Part shown: positions 26,153 through 34,391 of the stretch, piece after piece
How the letters are laid out: the number at the start of each line of letters is the position of its first letter
Position numbering within the stretch: the stretch's first letter is position 1
DNA from: JANMEX01 sp031423755
GTDB lineage: Bacteria > Pseudomonadota > Alphaproteobacteria > Rhizobiales > Rhizobiaceae
NCBI GenBank assembly: GCA_031423755.1
Contig: JANPGC010000205.1
Span: 1-56,105 of the forward strand
Direction of reading: 5' to 3'
Length of the DNA: 56,105 bases
Translations under genes and position numbers: made by a program
The notes under the pieces: model-generated
Seen by the model: only the letters and a program-made list of their open reading frames with translations
The model's database searches: none
What the model was told of the DNA's origin: nothing

Positions 26153-26344
26153 TCATCTTCCACGCAACGCGTCGAGATCGCCCTGCCAGTCAATCTTGCC
26201 TTTCAATGCAAGGATTCCGAGTTGCCTTTTCTTGGCCACCTGCGCCTCAAGCGCCTTCTCCACGGTTTCACGCTTGGTCTTGGTGCCCATGGCTTTCATG
26301 GCTTCGGCCATGAGATTTTCGTCGATTTCGATGTTGGTGCGCAT
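26153..26344 (-). CDS. vapB: VapB-type antitoxin
   Basis: The 63-residue protein begins MRTNIEIDENLMAEAMKAMGTKTKRETVEKALEAQVAKKRQ, the ribbon-helix-helix-like N-terminus of DUF2191/VapB antitoxins. The C-terminal KIDWQGDLDALRGR would thread into the VapC active site. An inverted repeat immediately upstream is the likely autoregulatory operator. The pair interrupts the argH-lptM-lysA gene order. Confidence 0.9.
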   Translation of the reverse strand: MRTNIEIDENLMAEAMKAMGTKTKRETVEKALEAQVAKKRQLGILALKGKIDWQGDLDALRGR

Positions 26345-26353
26345 GATGGCCTC

Positions 26354-26384
26354 AATGTGTATGATTTTTGATTTTATACACATT
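26354..26384. promoter_or_regulatory. Probable vapBC operator
   Basis: A perfect 9-bp inverted repeat, AATGTGTAT (26354-26362) and ATACACATT (26376-26384), with a 13-bp AT-rich centre, ends 10 bp before the vapB ATG. Its position and symmetry fit binding by two VapB dimers (VapBC autorepression). Confidence 0.7.
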
Positions 26385-26405
26385 GGTGATCAGGCGCAAG
26401 AAATC

Positions 26406-27812
26406 CTAAGGCTTCAACTTGGCCATCCGCTTTTTCCAGTAGCTGATCTGCTTTTTCACCTGCGCCGGGGCGGTGCCGCCGAAGGAGGTGCGGCTGCGGA
26501 CTGATTTGTCGACGCTGAGGACATCGAAGACGGCATCGGTGATCTGCGGGTGGATGGATTGCAGGTCGGCGAGCTTCAGCTTCTCGAGTGCGACGTTCTG
26601 TTCTTCCGCCATGGCGACGGCGCGGCCTGTGACATGATGTGCTTCGCGGAACGGGATGCCGACGATGCGGACCAGCCAGTCGGCAAGGTCTGTGGCGGTG
26701 GAGAAGCCGGAACCTGCGGCCCTCTTCATGTTGGCGGTGCGGATTTCCATGTCGGCGACCATGCCGGTCATGGCGGCAAGGCCGAGTTCGAGCGACTCTG
26801 CACTGTCGAACACGGCCTCCTTGTCCTCCTGCATGTCCTTTGAATAGGCCAGCGGCAAGCCCTTCATGACGGTGAGAAGGCCGACAAGATGGCCGTTGAT
26901 CCGGCCCGTCTTGGCGCGGACGAGTTCTGCGGCATCCGGGTTTTTCTTCTGCGGCATGATCGACGAGCCGGTGGAAAACGAGTCTGACAGGCGGATGAAG
27001 CCGAACTGCGGCGTGGACCAGAGGACGATTTCCTCGGCGAAGCGCGACAGGTGCGTGGCGGTGATTGATGCTGCGGCCAAGAACTCCAGCGCGAAGTCGC
27101 GGTCGGAGACGGTGTCGATGGAGTTGCGGGTTGGCTCCCGGAAGCCGAGCTTTTGCGCGGTCATGTGGCGGTCAATCGGGAAGCCGGTGCCGGCCAGCGC
27201 CGCTGCGCCAAGCGGACATTCATTCATCCGTTCGCGGGCGTCGGCAAAGCGCGACAGGTCACGGCCGAACATTTCGACATAAGCCATCAGATGGTGGCCG
27301 AAGGTGACCGGCTGGGCGGACTGGAGATGGGTGAAGCCGGGCATGACGGAAGCGGCGTGGAGGTCCGCCTTTGCAAGCAGGGTCTCAATCAGCGCCTTCA
27401 GCGAAGCCATCGTCTGGTCGCAGCGGGCGCGGACCCACATGCGGAAATCGACGGCGACCTGATCATTGCGCGAGCGGGCGGTATGAAGACGGCCTGCGGC
27501 AGAACCGATGATTTCGGCAAGACGCGCCTCGACATTCATGTGAATGTCTTCGCGGTCGCGGCGGAACTCGAAGGTGCCGGTCTCGATTTCGGCAAGGACG
27601 CTGTTGAGCCCTGCCTCAATGGTCTTTTGGTCATCAGCCGAGATGATGGCTTGGTGGACCAGCATCTGCGAATGGGCGATGGAGCCTTCGATATCCTGCC
27701 GGTAAAGCTTGCGGTCGAAGCCGATGGAGGCGTTTATTTCCTCCATTATGGCTGCCGGACCGGCGGCGAAACGTCCGCCCCACATTTCATTGCTGGTTTT
27801 CTTGTCCGACAT
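26406..27812 (-). CDS. argH: Argininosuccinate lyase
   Basis: ArgH splits argininosuccinate into arginine and fumarate. The 468-residue protein has MWGGRFAAGP at the N-terminus, the superfamily regions TARSRNDQVA and PGFTHLQSAQPVTFGHH, and the signature GSSIMPQKKNPD with the catalytic serine loop. The ATG at 27812 is chosen; a longer open frame runs into tlpA. argH is head-to-head with tlpA with only 29 bp between start codons. Confidence 0.97.
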   Translation of the reverse strand: MSDKKTSNEMWGGRFAAGPAAIMEEINASIGFDRKLYRQDIEGSIAHSQMLVHQAIISADDQKTIEAGLNSVLAEIETGTFEFRRDREDIHMNVEARLAEIIGSAAGRLHTARSRNDQVAVDFRMWVRARCDQTMASLKALIETLLAKADLHAASVMPGFTHLQSAQPVTFGHHLMAYVEMFGRDLSRFADARERMNECPLGAAALAGTGFPIDRHMTAQKLGFREPTRNSIDTVSDRDFALEFLAAASITATHLSRFAEEIVLWSTPQFGFIRLSDSFSTGSSIMPQKKNPDAAELVRAKTGRINGHLVGLLTVMKGLPLAYSKDMQEDKEAVFDSAESLELGLAAMTGMVADMEIRTANMKRAAGSGFSTATDLADWLVRIVGIPFREAHHVTGRAVAMAEEQNVALEKLKLADLQSIHPQITDAVFDVLSVDKSVRSRTSFGGTAPAQVKKQISYWKKRMAKLKP

Positions 27813-27841
27813 CTTTATATTCCACCAATGGAGATCACTGC

Positions 27842-28534
27842 GTGACCGAAACCAATCCAAGCAAATCCGGCATGAAACCCCTGAAGCTGCTGGCTGTTGC
27901 CGCGCTGCTCGGGGCCGTTGCCGGTGCGGCTGCGGTATACGTGAAAGGCAGCCCTTCTGTCCATGCAGGAGACCAGCTCGCGCAGACGTCGCCAAGCGGC
28001 GGTGAGTGTGCTATCAATGCCACCTTGAAAGAGAAAGTGGCCCAAGCCGCGAGCGGTGATGTGGCCGCGATGATCCCGGCCAGCCCCTCCAGACAGTTGG
28101 GTTCGCTGGCATTCAAAGGACCGGACGACAAACGCATCAGTGTAGGTTCTCTCAAGGGCAAGACGCTGCTGGTCAATCTGTGGGCGACATGGTGTGTGCC
28201 GTGCCGGGAGGAGATGCCGGCGCTGGACAGGCTGCAAGCGAAGGCGGGCAGCGACAGGTTTGAAGTGGTTGCTGTGAATGTTGATGCGGGTGACACCGGG
28301 AAACGGGCCAGGTTTTTAGCGGATAACGGGATCAAGGCCTTGAAAGATTATTCCGAGCCGACGATGGCCCTGTTTAACGCCGCAAAGAAAGAAGGTCTGG
28401 CCTTCGGACTGCCGGTGACAATGCTGATCGGGCCGGATGGGTGTCTGATCGCGGCAATGAACGGTCCGGCGAATTGGGCCGGAGACGATGCATTGAATTT
28501 AATCAACACAGTTACGGAGACTGCAGGAACATGA
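27842..28534 (+). CDS. tlpA: Thiol:disulfide interchange protein TlpA
   Basis: TlpA is a membrane-anchored periplasmic thioredoxin, known in Bradyrhizobium to reduce copper-site cysteines during cytochrome oxidase assembly. The 230-residue protein has one N-terminal helix (LKLLAVAALLGAVAGAAAVYV), active site W-C118-V-P-C121 and cis-Pro P191. Cysteines C56 and C201 have the same spacing to the active site as the second, structural disulfide I recall for Bradyrhizobium TlpA. The start is GTG, with GGAG 8 bases upstream. It overlaps the next gene by 4 bp. Confidence 0.93.
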   Translation: MTETNPSKSGMKPLKLLAVAALLGAVAGAAAVYVKGSPSVHAGDQLAQTSPSGGECAINATLKEKVAQAASGDVAAMIPASPSRQLGSLAFKGPDDKRISVGSLKGKTLLVNLWATWCVPCREEMPALDRLQAKAGSDRFEVVAVNVDAGDTGKRARFLADNGIKALKDYSEPTMALFNAAKKEGLAFGLPVTMLIGPDGCLIAAMNGPANWAGDDALNLINTVTETAGT

Positions 28535-28863
28535 ACGGTGATGACCTACGGCGGATTGCGCTGGCGCTGCCGGAGGTGGAGGCGAAGTCACACTTCGACA
28601 CACCGGATTTCCGCGTCAATGACAAGATTTTTGCCACACTGAAGAATGACCGGCTTGGTGTTTTGAAGCTTTTGCCGGAGCAGCAGGAAATGCTCGTGGC
28701 GTCAGAACCTGAAGTGTTCTCGCGGCTCAACAACAAGATGGGCGCGCAGGGCTGGACCGAGGTTTATCTGGCTGGTGCCGATGAGGCGCTGCTGAAATCG
28801 GCGCTGACACTGGCTTGGCGCAATGTGACGACGAAGAAATTGCAGGCGACGCTGGTTGGGTGA
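28531..28863 (+). CDS. MmcQ/YjbR family protein
   Basis: The 110-residue protein has the CyaY-like YjbR fold pattern: LRRIALALPEVEAKSHFDTPDFRVNDKIFATL, then KMGAQGWTEVYLAGADEALLKSALTLAWRNVTTKKL. The family binds DNA in some reports, but the role is unsettled. The ATG overlaps the tlpA stop (ATGA), so it is coupled to tlpA. Confidence 0.88.
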   Translation: MNGDDLRRIALALPEVEAKSHFDTPDFRVNDKIFATLKNDRLGVLKLLPEQQEMLVASEPEVFSRLNNKMGAQGWTEVYLAGADEALLKSALTLAWRNVTTKKLQATLVG

Positions 28864-28914
28864 GTGATTCGAGAAGCGTCGAAAGGCCTCACGCAGCCCT
28901 TATGTCAAATCCCC

Positions 28915-29232
28915 TCAGGCCACCTCAGCCCGAGGAACAAACGCCTTTACCTTGATCTGCTTTTCGGTCTTCCGCATGCGGGCAATATTATAGCTGTTTT
29001 GCATGCGCATCAGCGTGTCCATCGAAACACCAAAGGCCTTCTCGATGCGGAGCGCCATTTCTGGTGAGAGATCGACATGTTCATTCAACAGCGCGGAGAG
29101 CGCGGGCCTCGTCACGCCCAGCGCCTTTGCCGCGTCGGTGACCGAAAGCGGAATGGCATCGACAATCTCATGCCGGATAAATCCACCGACATGCGGCGGA
29201 TTTTTTAGTCTGATTCCGAATTCGCCAGTCAT
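28915..29232 (-). CDS. higA: HigA-family antitoxin
   Basis: The 105-residue protein has a helix-turn-helix of the Xre type: LSVTDAAKALGVTRPALSALLNEHVDLSPEMALRIEKAFGVSMDTLMRMQNSYNIARMRK is the standard HigA/VapI core (central residues about 28-88). It neutralises HigB and represses the operon. It follows higB by 9 bp, the usual higBA order (toxin first). Confidence 0.93.
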   Translation of the reverse strand: MTGEFGIRLKNPPHVGGFIRHEIVDAIPLSVTDAAKALGVTRPALSALLNEHVDLSPEMALRIEKAFGVSMDTLMRMQNSYNIARMRKTEKQIKVKAFVPRAEVA

Positions 29233-29241
29233 AGCGTCCTC

Positions 29242-29532
29242 CTAATGATGGTCCTCAAAGTTGAGATCGATAATTTCGATGTCCAGCCGGTCGATGCAAA
29301 ATGTGATGCGCCAATTCTTGGTGACCGAAAGGCTCCACACGCCCTTGCGGTTGCCTGTGAGCAGATGCGCCTTCCAGCCCGGAATGGAGCGCAGCTCGTC
29401 TTCGTGTTGCATGTCCTGCAGGAACAGGACGATGCGAAGGATTTTGTCTGCGGCGACAGCAGGCACACCTGATCGATCATCTCGATCAATCAGGTTCCGC
29501 AATCCCTTGTGAACGACATTGCGGATGCGCAT
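29242..29532 (-). CDS. higB: HigB/RelE-superfamily toxin
   Basis: The 96-residue toxin starts MRIRNVVHKGLRNLIDRDDRSGVP. The conserved HigB core is visible: DELRSIPGWKAHLLTGNRKGVWSLSVTKNWRITF. RelE-fold HigB toxins cleave mRNA on the ribosome. An upstream in-frame start (29553) would add seven residues. No frame damage is seen. Confidence 0.92.
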   Translation of the reverse strand: MRIRNVVHKGLRNLIDRDDRSGVPAVAADKILRIVLFLQDMQHEDELRSIPGWKAHLLTGNRKGVWSLSVTKNWRITFCIDRLDIEIIDLNFEDHH

Positions 29533-29737
29533 GGCAGCAAGAAATAGCGGCATTTCCGTCTTGCGTCAAGTGACGGGTAACAGGCTGTCATGACTTTCGA
29601 GTTACGTCCGCGCTGCAGGTCATTCATGCGCGGCTGGGTTCCTTTGTAGAAAGCCCGGGGAGAGTTTACTTTTTAACAGTTCGTTCGACGATTTTCACTG
29701 GCGGTGGCAAAAGTCAACTGTCCCCGATCCTGAACTT

Positions 29738-30616
29738 CTACCGTGTCGGCACTGGATGCTCGCCGCGATAGTCATAAAACCCGCGACCGGCCTTGCGGCC
29801 AAGCCAGCCGGCTTCGACGTATTTCACGAGAAGCGGGCAGGGGCGGTATTTGGAATCGGCGAGGCCGTCGTGCAGCACCTGCATGATTGACAGGCAGGTG
29901 TCGAGGCCGATGAAATCTGCGAGTTGCAGCGGGCCCATCGGGTGATTGGCGCCGAGCTTCATGGCTGTGTCGATGGCTTCGACCGAGCCGACGCCTTCAT
30001 AGAGTGTGTAGATGGCTTCGTTGATCATCGGCAGCAGGATGCGGTTGACGATAAAGGCCGGGAAGTCTTCGGCGACCGTGATGGTCTTGTCGAGTTTGCC
30101 GACAAACTCCTTGGCGAAGGCGAAGGTAGACTCATCTGTGGCGATGCCGCGCACCAGTTCGACGAGCTTCATCACCGGCACCGGGTTCATGAAATGGATG
30201 CCGATGAATTTTTCTGGCCGGTCGGTGTTGGCAGCGAGGCGGGTGATGGAGATCGACGAGGTGTTGGTGGCCAGCATTGCGTCCGGCCGCAACACGGGGC
30301 AGACGGAAGCAAATATTTTTTTCTTGGTGGCTTCGTCTTCGGTGGCAGCTTCAATCACCAGATCGCAGGCGCCAAGGTCGGCGACGGTGTTTGCAGGCTT
30401 GACGTGGCCGAGCGCGGCGTTGCGGGCGTCTTCGGTGATCTTGCCGGAGGTGACCTGACGGCCAAGGCCCGAACCGACGGTGCTGATGCCCTTTTCGATG
30501 CGCTCGGGCGTGATGTCGTGCAACAGGACGTCAATACCGGCCAGTGCGCAGACCTGGGTGATGCCTGATCCCATTTGCCCTGCACCGATCACGCCTACTG
30601 TCTTGATGTTCGCCAC
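29738..30616 (-). CDS. 3-hydroxybutyryl-CoA dehydrogenase
   Basis: The 292-residue NAD(P)-dependent enzyme interconverts acetoacetyl-CoA and 3-hydroxybutyryl-CoA. The Rossmann motif GAGQMGSGI (res 11-19), SNTSSISITRLA-like TNTSSISITRL, the catalytic His in GIHFMNPVPVM, NRILLPMINEAI and GPLQLADFIGLD are typical of Hbd/PaaH. It follows the etfB-etfA genes with a small gene between, and the grouping suggests fatty-acid or butyrate-type oxidation feeding ETF. Bases 29533-29737 downstream hold only an imperfect palindrome near 29683-29728. Confidence 0.95.
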   Translation of the reverse strand: MANIKTVGVIGAGQMGSGITQVCALAGIDVLLHDITPERIEKGISTVGSGLGRQVTSGKITEDARNAALGHVKPANTVADLGACDLVIEAATEDEATKKKIFASVCPVLRPDAMLATNTSSISITRLAANTDRPEKFIGIHFMNPVPVMKLVELVRGIATDESTFAFAKEFVGKLDKTITVAEDFPAFIVNRILLPMINEAIYTLYEGVGSVEAIDTAMKLGANHPMGPLQLADFIGLDTCLSIMQVLHDGLADSKYRPCPLLVKYVEAGWLGRKAGRGFYDYRGEHPVPTR

Positions 30617-30747
30617 TGTTATACTCCGGATTTTTTACTGATCTGCCAAACTAGCGCCCGTCGTGGGGCACGTCCACCCTGCCTTTAGATGATTGGTGAA
30701 GATGTTTGTTGGATTTCTTTACACACGGGAGAGCACCCTTGTGCAAC

Positions 30748-31011
30748 TTACGGCCAAAGAAAGATCGGCAAAATCAGCAGGAAGAGAATTACGATGGGCT
30801 GAATTACAACGATTCGAGCGAAATTTGATGGCTCGCGATCTGTGAACTCGTTTACGCGGTAACTTTTGTCTCTATCCGGGTTTACGACATCAAAGTCCCA
30901 TTTTGCGCGACGGTAAAACCGCAGGTCTGCAGCCTCGAACAAGATAAATTTGCACGCTCCCGCCAAACTGGCCAGCGCGAGTAGTAGCTGAAGGGTATAC
31001 TTAAGCGTCAT
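30748..31011 (-). CDS. Small two-helix membrane protein, unknown
   Basis: The predicted 87-residue protein has an N-terminal hydrophobic helix (LQLLLALASLAGACKFILF) and a C-terminal one (FARIVVIQPIVILFLLILPIFLWP) around a charged 45-residue middle. I do not recognise it. It has a fair ribosome-binding site (TAGG, 8 bases before ATG). The base composition is clearly more AT-rich than its neighbours, and the usual etfA-hbd spacing in rhizobia does not need it, so it may be a recent insertion. Confidence 0.5.
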   Translation of the reverse strand: MTLKYTLQLLLALASLAGACKFILFEAADLRFYRRAKWDFDVVNPDRDKSYRVNEFTDREPSNFARIVVIQPIVILFLLILPIFLWP

Positions 31012-31145
31012 TCAGCAACCTACGAGAAACAAGTTTGCCTTTTATCTCGTCTTCCGGGGCGTGTCACTAAAAAGCCCGGCGTCAGGGCCGGTCCTTCCAA
31101 ATTTCGACATTGGCGCTGCCCCTCATCCGTCCGCTTCGCGGCCAC

Positions 31146-31169
31146 CTTCTCCCCGCAAGCGGGGAGAAG
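31146..31169. repeat. CTTCTCCCC-type intergenic palindrome, copy 2
   Basis: CTTCTCCCCGC, loop AA, GCGGGGAGAAG: an 11-bp perfect hairpin just downstream of the etfA stop, preceded by CCTCATCCG, the usual partner sequence of this repeat. It could serve as a 3' end-stabilising or terminating hairpin for etfBA. Confidence 0.85.
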
Positions 31170-31175
31170 TAAAGG

Positions 31176-32105
31176 TCAGAGCGCTTTTTCCAGCTGCGGC
31201 AATATCTCGAACAGATCACCCACAAGACCGTAATCCGCCACCTGGAAGATCGGGGCTTCTTCGTCCTTGTTTATGGCGACGATGACTTTTGAGTCCTTCA
31301 TGCCGGCAAGATGCTGGATGGCGCCGGAGATGCCGCAAGCGATGTAGAGGTCGGGGGCGACGACTTTGCCTGTTTGGCCGACTTGCCAGTCATTGGGGGC
31401 GTAGCCTGCGTCTACCGCGGCGCGGGACGCGCCGACGGCGGCGTTGAGCTTGTCGGCGACAGGCAGGATCACTTCCATGAACTTCTCGTTTGAGCCGAGC
31501 GCGCGCCCGCCGGAGATGATGATCTTGGCGGAGGTGAGCTCGGGCCGGTCGCCGCCGGAGAGGGCCGAGGAGATGTATTTCGACAGGCCCGGATCACCAG
31601 CGGCCTTGACGGCTTCAACCGGGGCGGAACCGCCTTCGCCGGTGGAGGCGAAGGTTGCGGTGCGCACTGTGATCACCTTGATCTTGTCAGTCGACTGCAC
31701 GGTCTGGATGGCGTTCCCGGCGTAGATCGGGCGCTGGAATGTGTCGGCGCTTTCCACGGCAATAATGTCGGACAGTTGCATCACATCAAGGAGGGCGGCG
31801 ACGCGCGGCAGGACGTTTTTGCCGGTGGTGGTGGCAGCGGCGACGATGGCGTCGTAGCTTGGGGCAAGCGAGACGATGAGGGCGGCGAACGGTTCGGCGA
31901 CGCGCTGTTCGAGCGAGGCGTCATCAGCCAAGAGCACTTTCTTGACGCCCGAGAGCTTGGCGGCTGCGTCGGCGACAGATTTGCAGCCCTTGCCAGCGAC
32001 CAGCACATGGACGTCGCTGCCCATTTGGGCAGCTGCGGTCAGCGCCTTGTTGGTCTGGTCCGAGAGGTGGGCATTGTCGTGTTCGGCAATGAGGAGAATG
32101 GTCAT
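31176..32105 (-). CDS. etfA: Electron transfer flavoprotein subunit alpha
   Basis: The 309-residue alpha subunit of ETF binds the redox FAD and passes electrons from acyl-CoA and other dehydrogenases to ETF-ubiquinone oxidoreductase. The C-terminal FAD region is clear: ISGGRALGSNEKF, VGASRAAVDAGYAPNDWQVGQTGKVVAPDLYIACGISGAIQHLAGMKDSKVIVAINKDEEAPIFQVADYGLVGD. It is 22 bp behind etfB, in the same operon. Confidence 0.97.
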   Translation of the reverse strand: MTILLIAEHDNAHLSDQTNKALTAAAQMGSDVHVLVAGKGCKSVADAAAKLSGVKKVLLADDASLEQRVAEPFAALIVSLAPSYDAIVAAATTTGKNVLPRVAALLDVMQLSDIIAVESADTFQRPIYAGNAIQTVQSTDKIKVITVRTATFASTGEGGSAPVEAVKAAGDPGLSKYISSALSGGDRPELTSAKIIISGGRALGSNEKFMEVILPVADKLNAAVGASRAAVDAGYAPNDWQVGQTGKVVAPDLYIACGISGAIQHLAGMKDSKVIVAINKDEEAPIFQVADYGLVGDLFEILPQLEKAL

Positions 32106-32127
32106 GGGTGAGTTCCTTCGCTTTGCC

Positions 32128-32877
32128 TTAGAGGACGCCGGCTTCGTTTTTCAGTTTGTCGATGAGTTCTGCAACTGACTTGACCTTGACGCCGGCCTTG
32201 CGGCCTGACGGCTCGACGGTCTTGAGGACCTTGAGGCGCGGTGCGGTGTTTACGCCGTAGTCGGCAGGCGTCTTTTCATCGAGCGGCTTCTTCTTGGCCT
32301 TCATGATGTTTGGCAAAGAAGCATAGCGCGGCTGGTTGAGGCGAAGGTCGGTGGTGACAACGGCTGGCATTTTCAGCTCGACTGTCTGCAGGCCGCCGTC
32401 CACTTCGCGGGTGACGGAAATGGTGCCGCCTTCCGGCGAGACCTTGGAGGCGAACGTCCCCTGCGCCCAGCCGAGAAGGGCGGATAGCATCTGGCCGGTC
32501 TGGTTGGCGTCATCGTCGATGGCCTGCTTGCCGCAGATGACGAGCTGGATGCCTTCGGCTTCAACAATGCCCTTGAGTATTTTTGCCACCGCGAGCGGCT
32601 CGATGAGGTCGTCGGTCTTGACAAGGATGCCGCGGTCAGCGCCCATCGCGAGCGCGGTGCGGATGGTTTCCTGCGCCTGCTGCGGGCCGACGGAGACGGC
32701 GATGATTTCATCTGCCTTGCCGGCTTCCTTCAAGCGAATTGCCTCTTCGACGGCGATTTCGTCGAACGGGTTCATCGACATTTTGACGTTGGCCAGATCA
32801 ACGCCCGAACCATCCGCCTTGACGCGGATTTTGACGTTGTAGTCGACAACCCGTTTGACGGGCACAAGGATTTTCAT
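32128..32877 (-). CDS. etfB: Electron transfer flavoprotein subunit beta
   Basis: The 249-residue beta subunit binds AMP and contacts dehydrogenase partners. MKILVPVKRVVDYNVKIRVKADGSGVDLANVKMSMNPFDEIAVEEA is the standard start, with the recognition loop DDANQTGQML-like region, and VTTDLRLNQPRYASLPNIMKAKKKP is the family signature. A MerR-type promoter lies about 110 bp upstream. Confidence 0.97.
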   Translation of the reverse strand: MKILVPVKRVVDYNVKIRVKADGSGVDLANVKMSMNPFDEIAVEEAIRLKEAGKADEIIAVSVGPQQAQETIRTALAMGADRGILVKTDDLIEPLAVAKILKGIVEAEGIQLVICGKQAIDDDANQTGQMLSALLGWAQGTFASKVSPEGGTISVTREVDGGLQTVELKMPAVVTTDLRLNQPRYASLPNIMKAKKKPLDEKTPADYGVNTAPRLKVLKTVEPSGRKAGVKVKSVAELIDKLKNEAGVL

Positions 32878-32987
32878 CGCTCAAAACCTTTCTCGAGGCA
32901 TGGAGGTTTCGCCATAGCCGTTCAGGGGCCATGATGGATAGCCAAAAGCCGACATTCCATCCAGAAATTTGCGCTGCAGCTCCTTAG

Positions 32988-33018
32988 ATAATATTGACGT
33001 TTACGTCAACTATTTGAA
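32988..33018 (-). promoter_or_regulatory. etfB promoter with MerR/LiuR-like operator in a 19-bp spacer
   Basis: On the minus strand, -35 TTCAAA (33018-33013) and -10 TATTAT (32993-32988) are separated by exactly 19 bp. The spacer holds the perfect palindrome TTGACGTAAACGTCAA (33009-32994). A 19-20 bp spacer with a centred palindrome is the hallmark of promoters controlled by MerR-family regulators. LiuR, a MerR-family regulator of branched-chain amino acid and acyl-CoA catabolism, recognises closely similar sites as far as I recall. Confidence 0.65.
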
Positions 33019-33028
33019 CTGCGGCATT

Positions 33029-33790
33029 TCAGTCCGGCCGCCCCCATTTTGCTGGTGCTGTCACCGTCGCGGAGGCGGCTGCCTGCCCGGACACAATGGG
33101 CTGCAATTCCCGGTCAAACAGCGGCACGCCTTTGCGCCGCAGGAACAGCACCAAAATCGAACCGGCAATGATGCCGCCGACGTGGCAGGGCCATGAGACC
33201 TGGTCGTCGCTTTGCACGCCGAGCATCACGAACTGGAACCCGACCCAAAGAGCCAATGGAATCCATGCCGGGATGCGCAGCGGAATGCGCATCAGCACCA
33301 GCACCCAGACTTTCACCTTCGGATGCAGGATGAGATAGGCGGCGACGATGCCGGCGATGGCGCCGGATGCGCCGATCAATGGGGCCTCGCTGTCGGGCAG
33401 TATGACGCCGTGCAGCCAAGCCCCCGCAACGGCGCACGCCAGATAGAAGATCAGGAACTTCACATGGCCGAGTGCGTCTTCAACGTTGTCGCCGAACACC
33501 CAAAGGAACAGCATGTTGCCGCCGAGATGGAAGATGTCGGCGTGGAGGAAGGCGTAGGTGATGTAGGTCCAATCCTCGGGAACAAACACGTCCGCAGGGG
33601 CCAACTCGACGATGTCGTGCATGACTGCGGGTATGTAGCCGAGGCCGTAGACATTGGCGGTGGATGCGGCTTCATTGACGCCGAGGACCGTGGCGATAAA
33701 AATCAGCACGTTGGCAACAATCAAGCCGACGGTGACATACTGGAAGCGGATGTGTTCGAGCCCGTTGCTGTCATGAAGCGGTATAAACAT
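33029..33790 (-). CDS. Rhomboid-family intramembrane serine protease
   Basis: The 253-residue membrane protein has six or seven helices. Motifs are HLGGNMLFLWVFG (res 88-100), the nucleophile GASGA with S142 and the catalytic His203 in PCHVGGIIAG. Rhomboids cut substrates within the membrane; the substrate here is unknown. It stands between the adenosyltransferase and etfB genes on the same strand. Confidence 0.92.
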   Translation of the reverse strand: MFIPLHDSNGLEHIRFQYVTVGLIVANVLIFIATVLGVNEAASTANVYGLGYIPAVMHDIVELAPADVFVPEDWTYITYAFLHADIFHLGGNMLFLWVFGDNVEDALGHVKFLIFYLACAVAGAWLHGVILPDSEAPLIGASGAIAGIVAAYLILHPKVKVWVLVLMRIPLRIPAWIPLALWVGFQFVMLGVQSDDQVSWPCHVGGIIAGSILVLFLRRKGVPLFDRELQPIVSGQAAASATVTAPAKWGRPD

Positions 33791-33808
33791 GCGCAGTCCC
33801 TGTCAGGA

Positions 33809-34381
33809 TTACCGGTTGGCTCCGGGTACCCATAACACGTCTTTTGCGCCATTGTCATTGACACTGCGTGAGGCGACGAACAGGAAATCAGACAGGCGGT
33901 TGAGATATTTCACCGCTTCGGGATTGACCGTTTCCTTCTGCGCCAATTCGACCGCGATGCGCTCGGCGCGGCGGGTTACCGTTCGGGCGACATGAAGCGC
34001 GGCGGCGGCGGGTGAGCCTCCCGGCAGCACGAAGGATTTGAGCGGTTTGAGGGAGGCGTTGAGCGCGTCAATGGATTGCTCGAGCCAGAGCACCTGCGAG
34101 GCGACGGCGCGCAAGGGCTCATACTCCGGCGGCTCCTTTGTGTGCGGCGTTGCCAGATCCGCGCCGACGTCGAACAGGTCGTTCTGGATGCGCGCGAGCA
34201 TTGCGTCGATTCCTGAATGCTCGAACGTGTGCAGACGTGCCATGCCAACGGCGGCGTTGGCTTCATCGACGGTGCCGTAGGCGTCAATGCGCAGGTCGCA
34301 TTTGAGGCGGCGTTCCTTGCCGACCAGACCAGTGGTGCCGTCATCGCCGGTGCGGGTGTAAATCTTGCTCAGGGTGACCAT
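33809..34381 (-). CDS. Cob(I)alamin/cob(I)yrinic acid a,c-diamide adenosyltransferase, PduO type
   Basis: The enzyme adds the 5'-deoxyadenosyl group from ATP to reduced corrinoid. The 190-residue protein has the N-terminal ATP motif YTRTGDDGTTGLVGKERRLK and the C-terminal RTVTRRAERIAVELAQKE...YLNRLSDFLFVASRSVN. These mark the MMAB/PduO family rather than CobA/CobO. The ATG at 34381 fits this N-terminus; 13 upstream codons do not. It complements the cobalt insertion step by CobST in the same window. Confidence 0.95.
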   Translation of the reverse strand: MVTLSKIYTRTGDDGTTGLVGKERRLKCDLRIDAYGTVDEANAAVGMARLHTFEHSGIDAMLARIQNDLFDVGADLATPHTKEPPEYEPLRAVASQVLWLEQSIDALNASLKPLKSFVLPGGSPAAAALHVARTVTRRAERIAVELAQKETVNPEAVKYLNRLSDFLFVASRSVNDNGAKDVLWVPGANR

Positions 34382-34391
34382 GGATGCGCCT

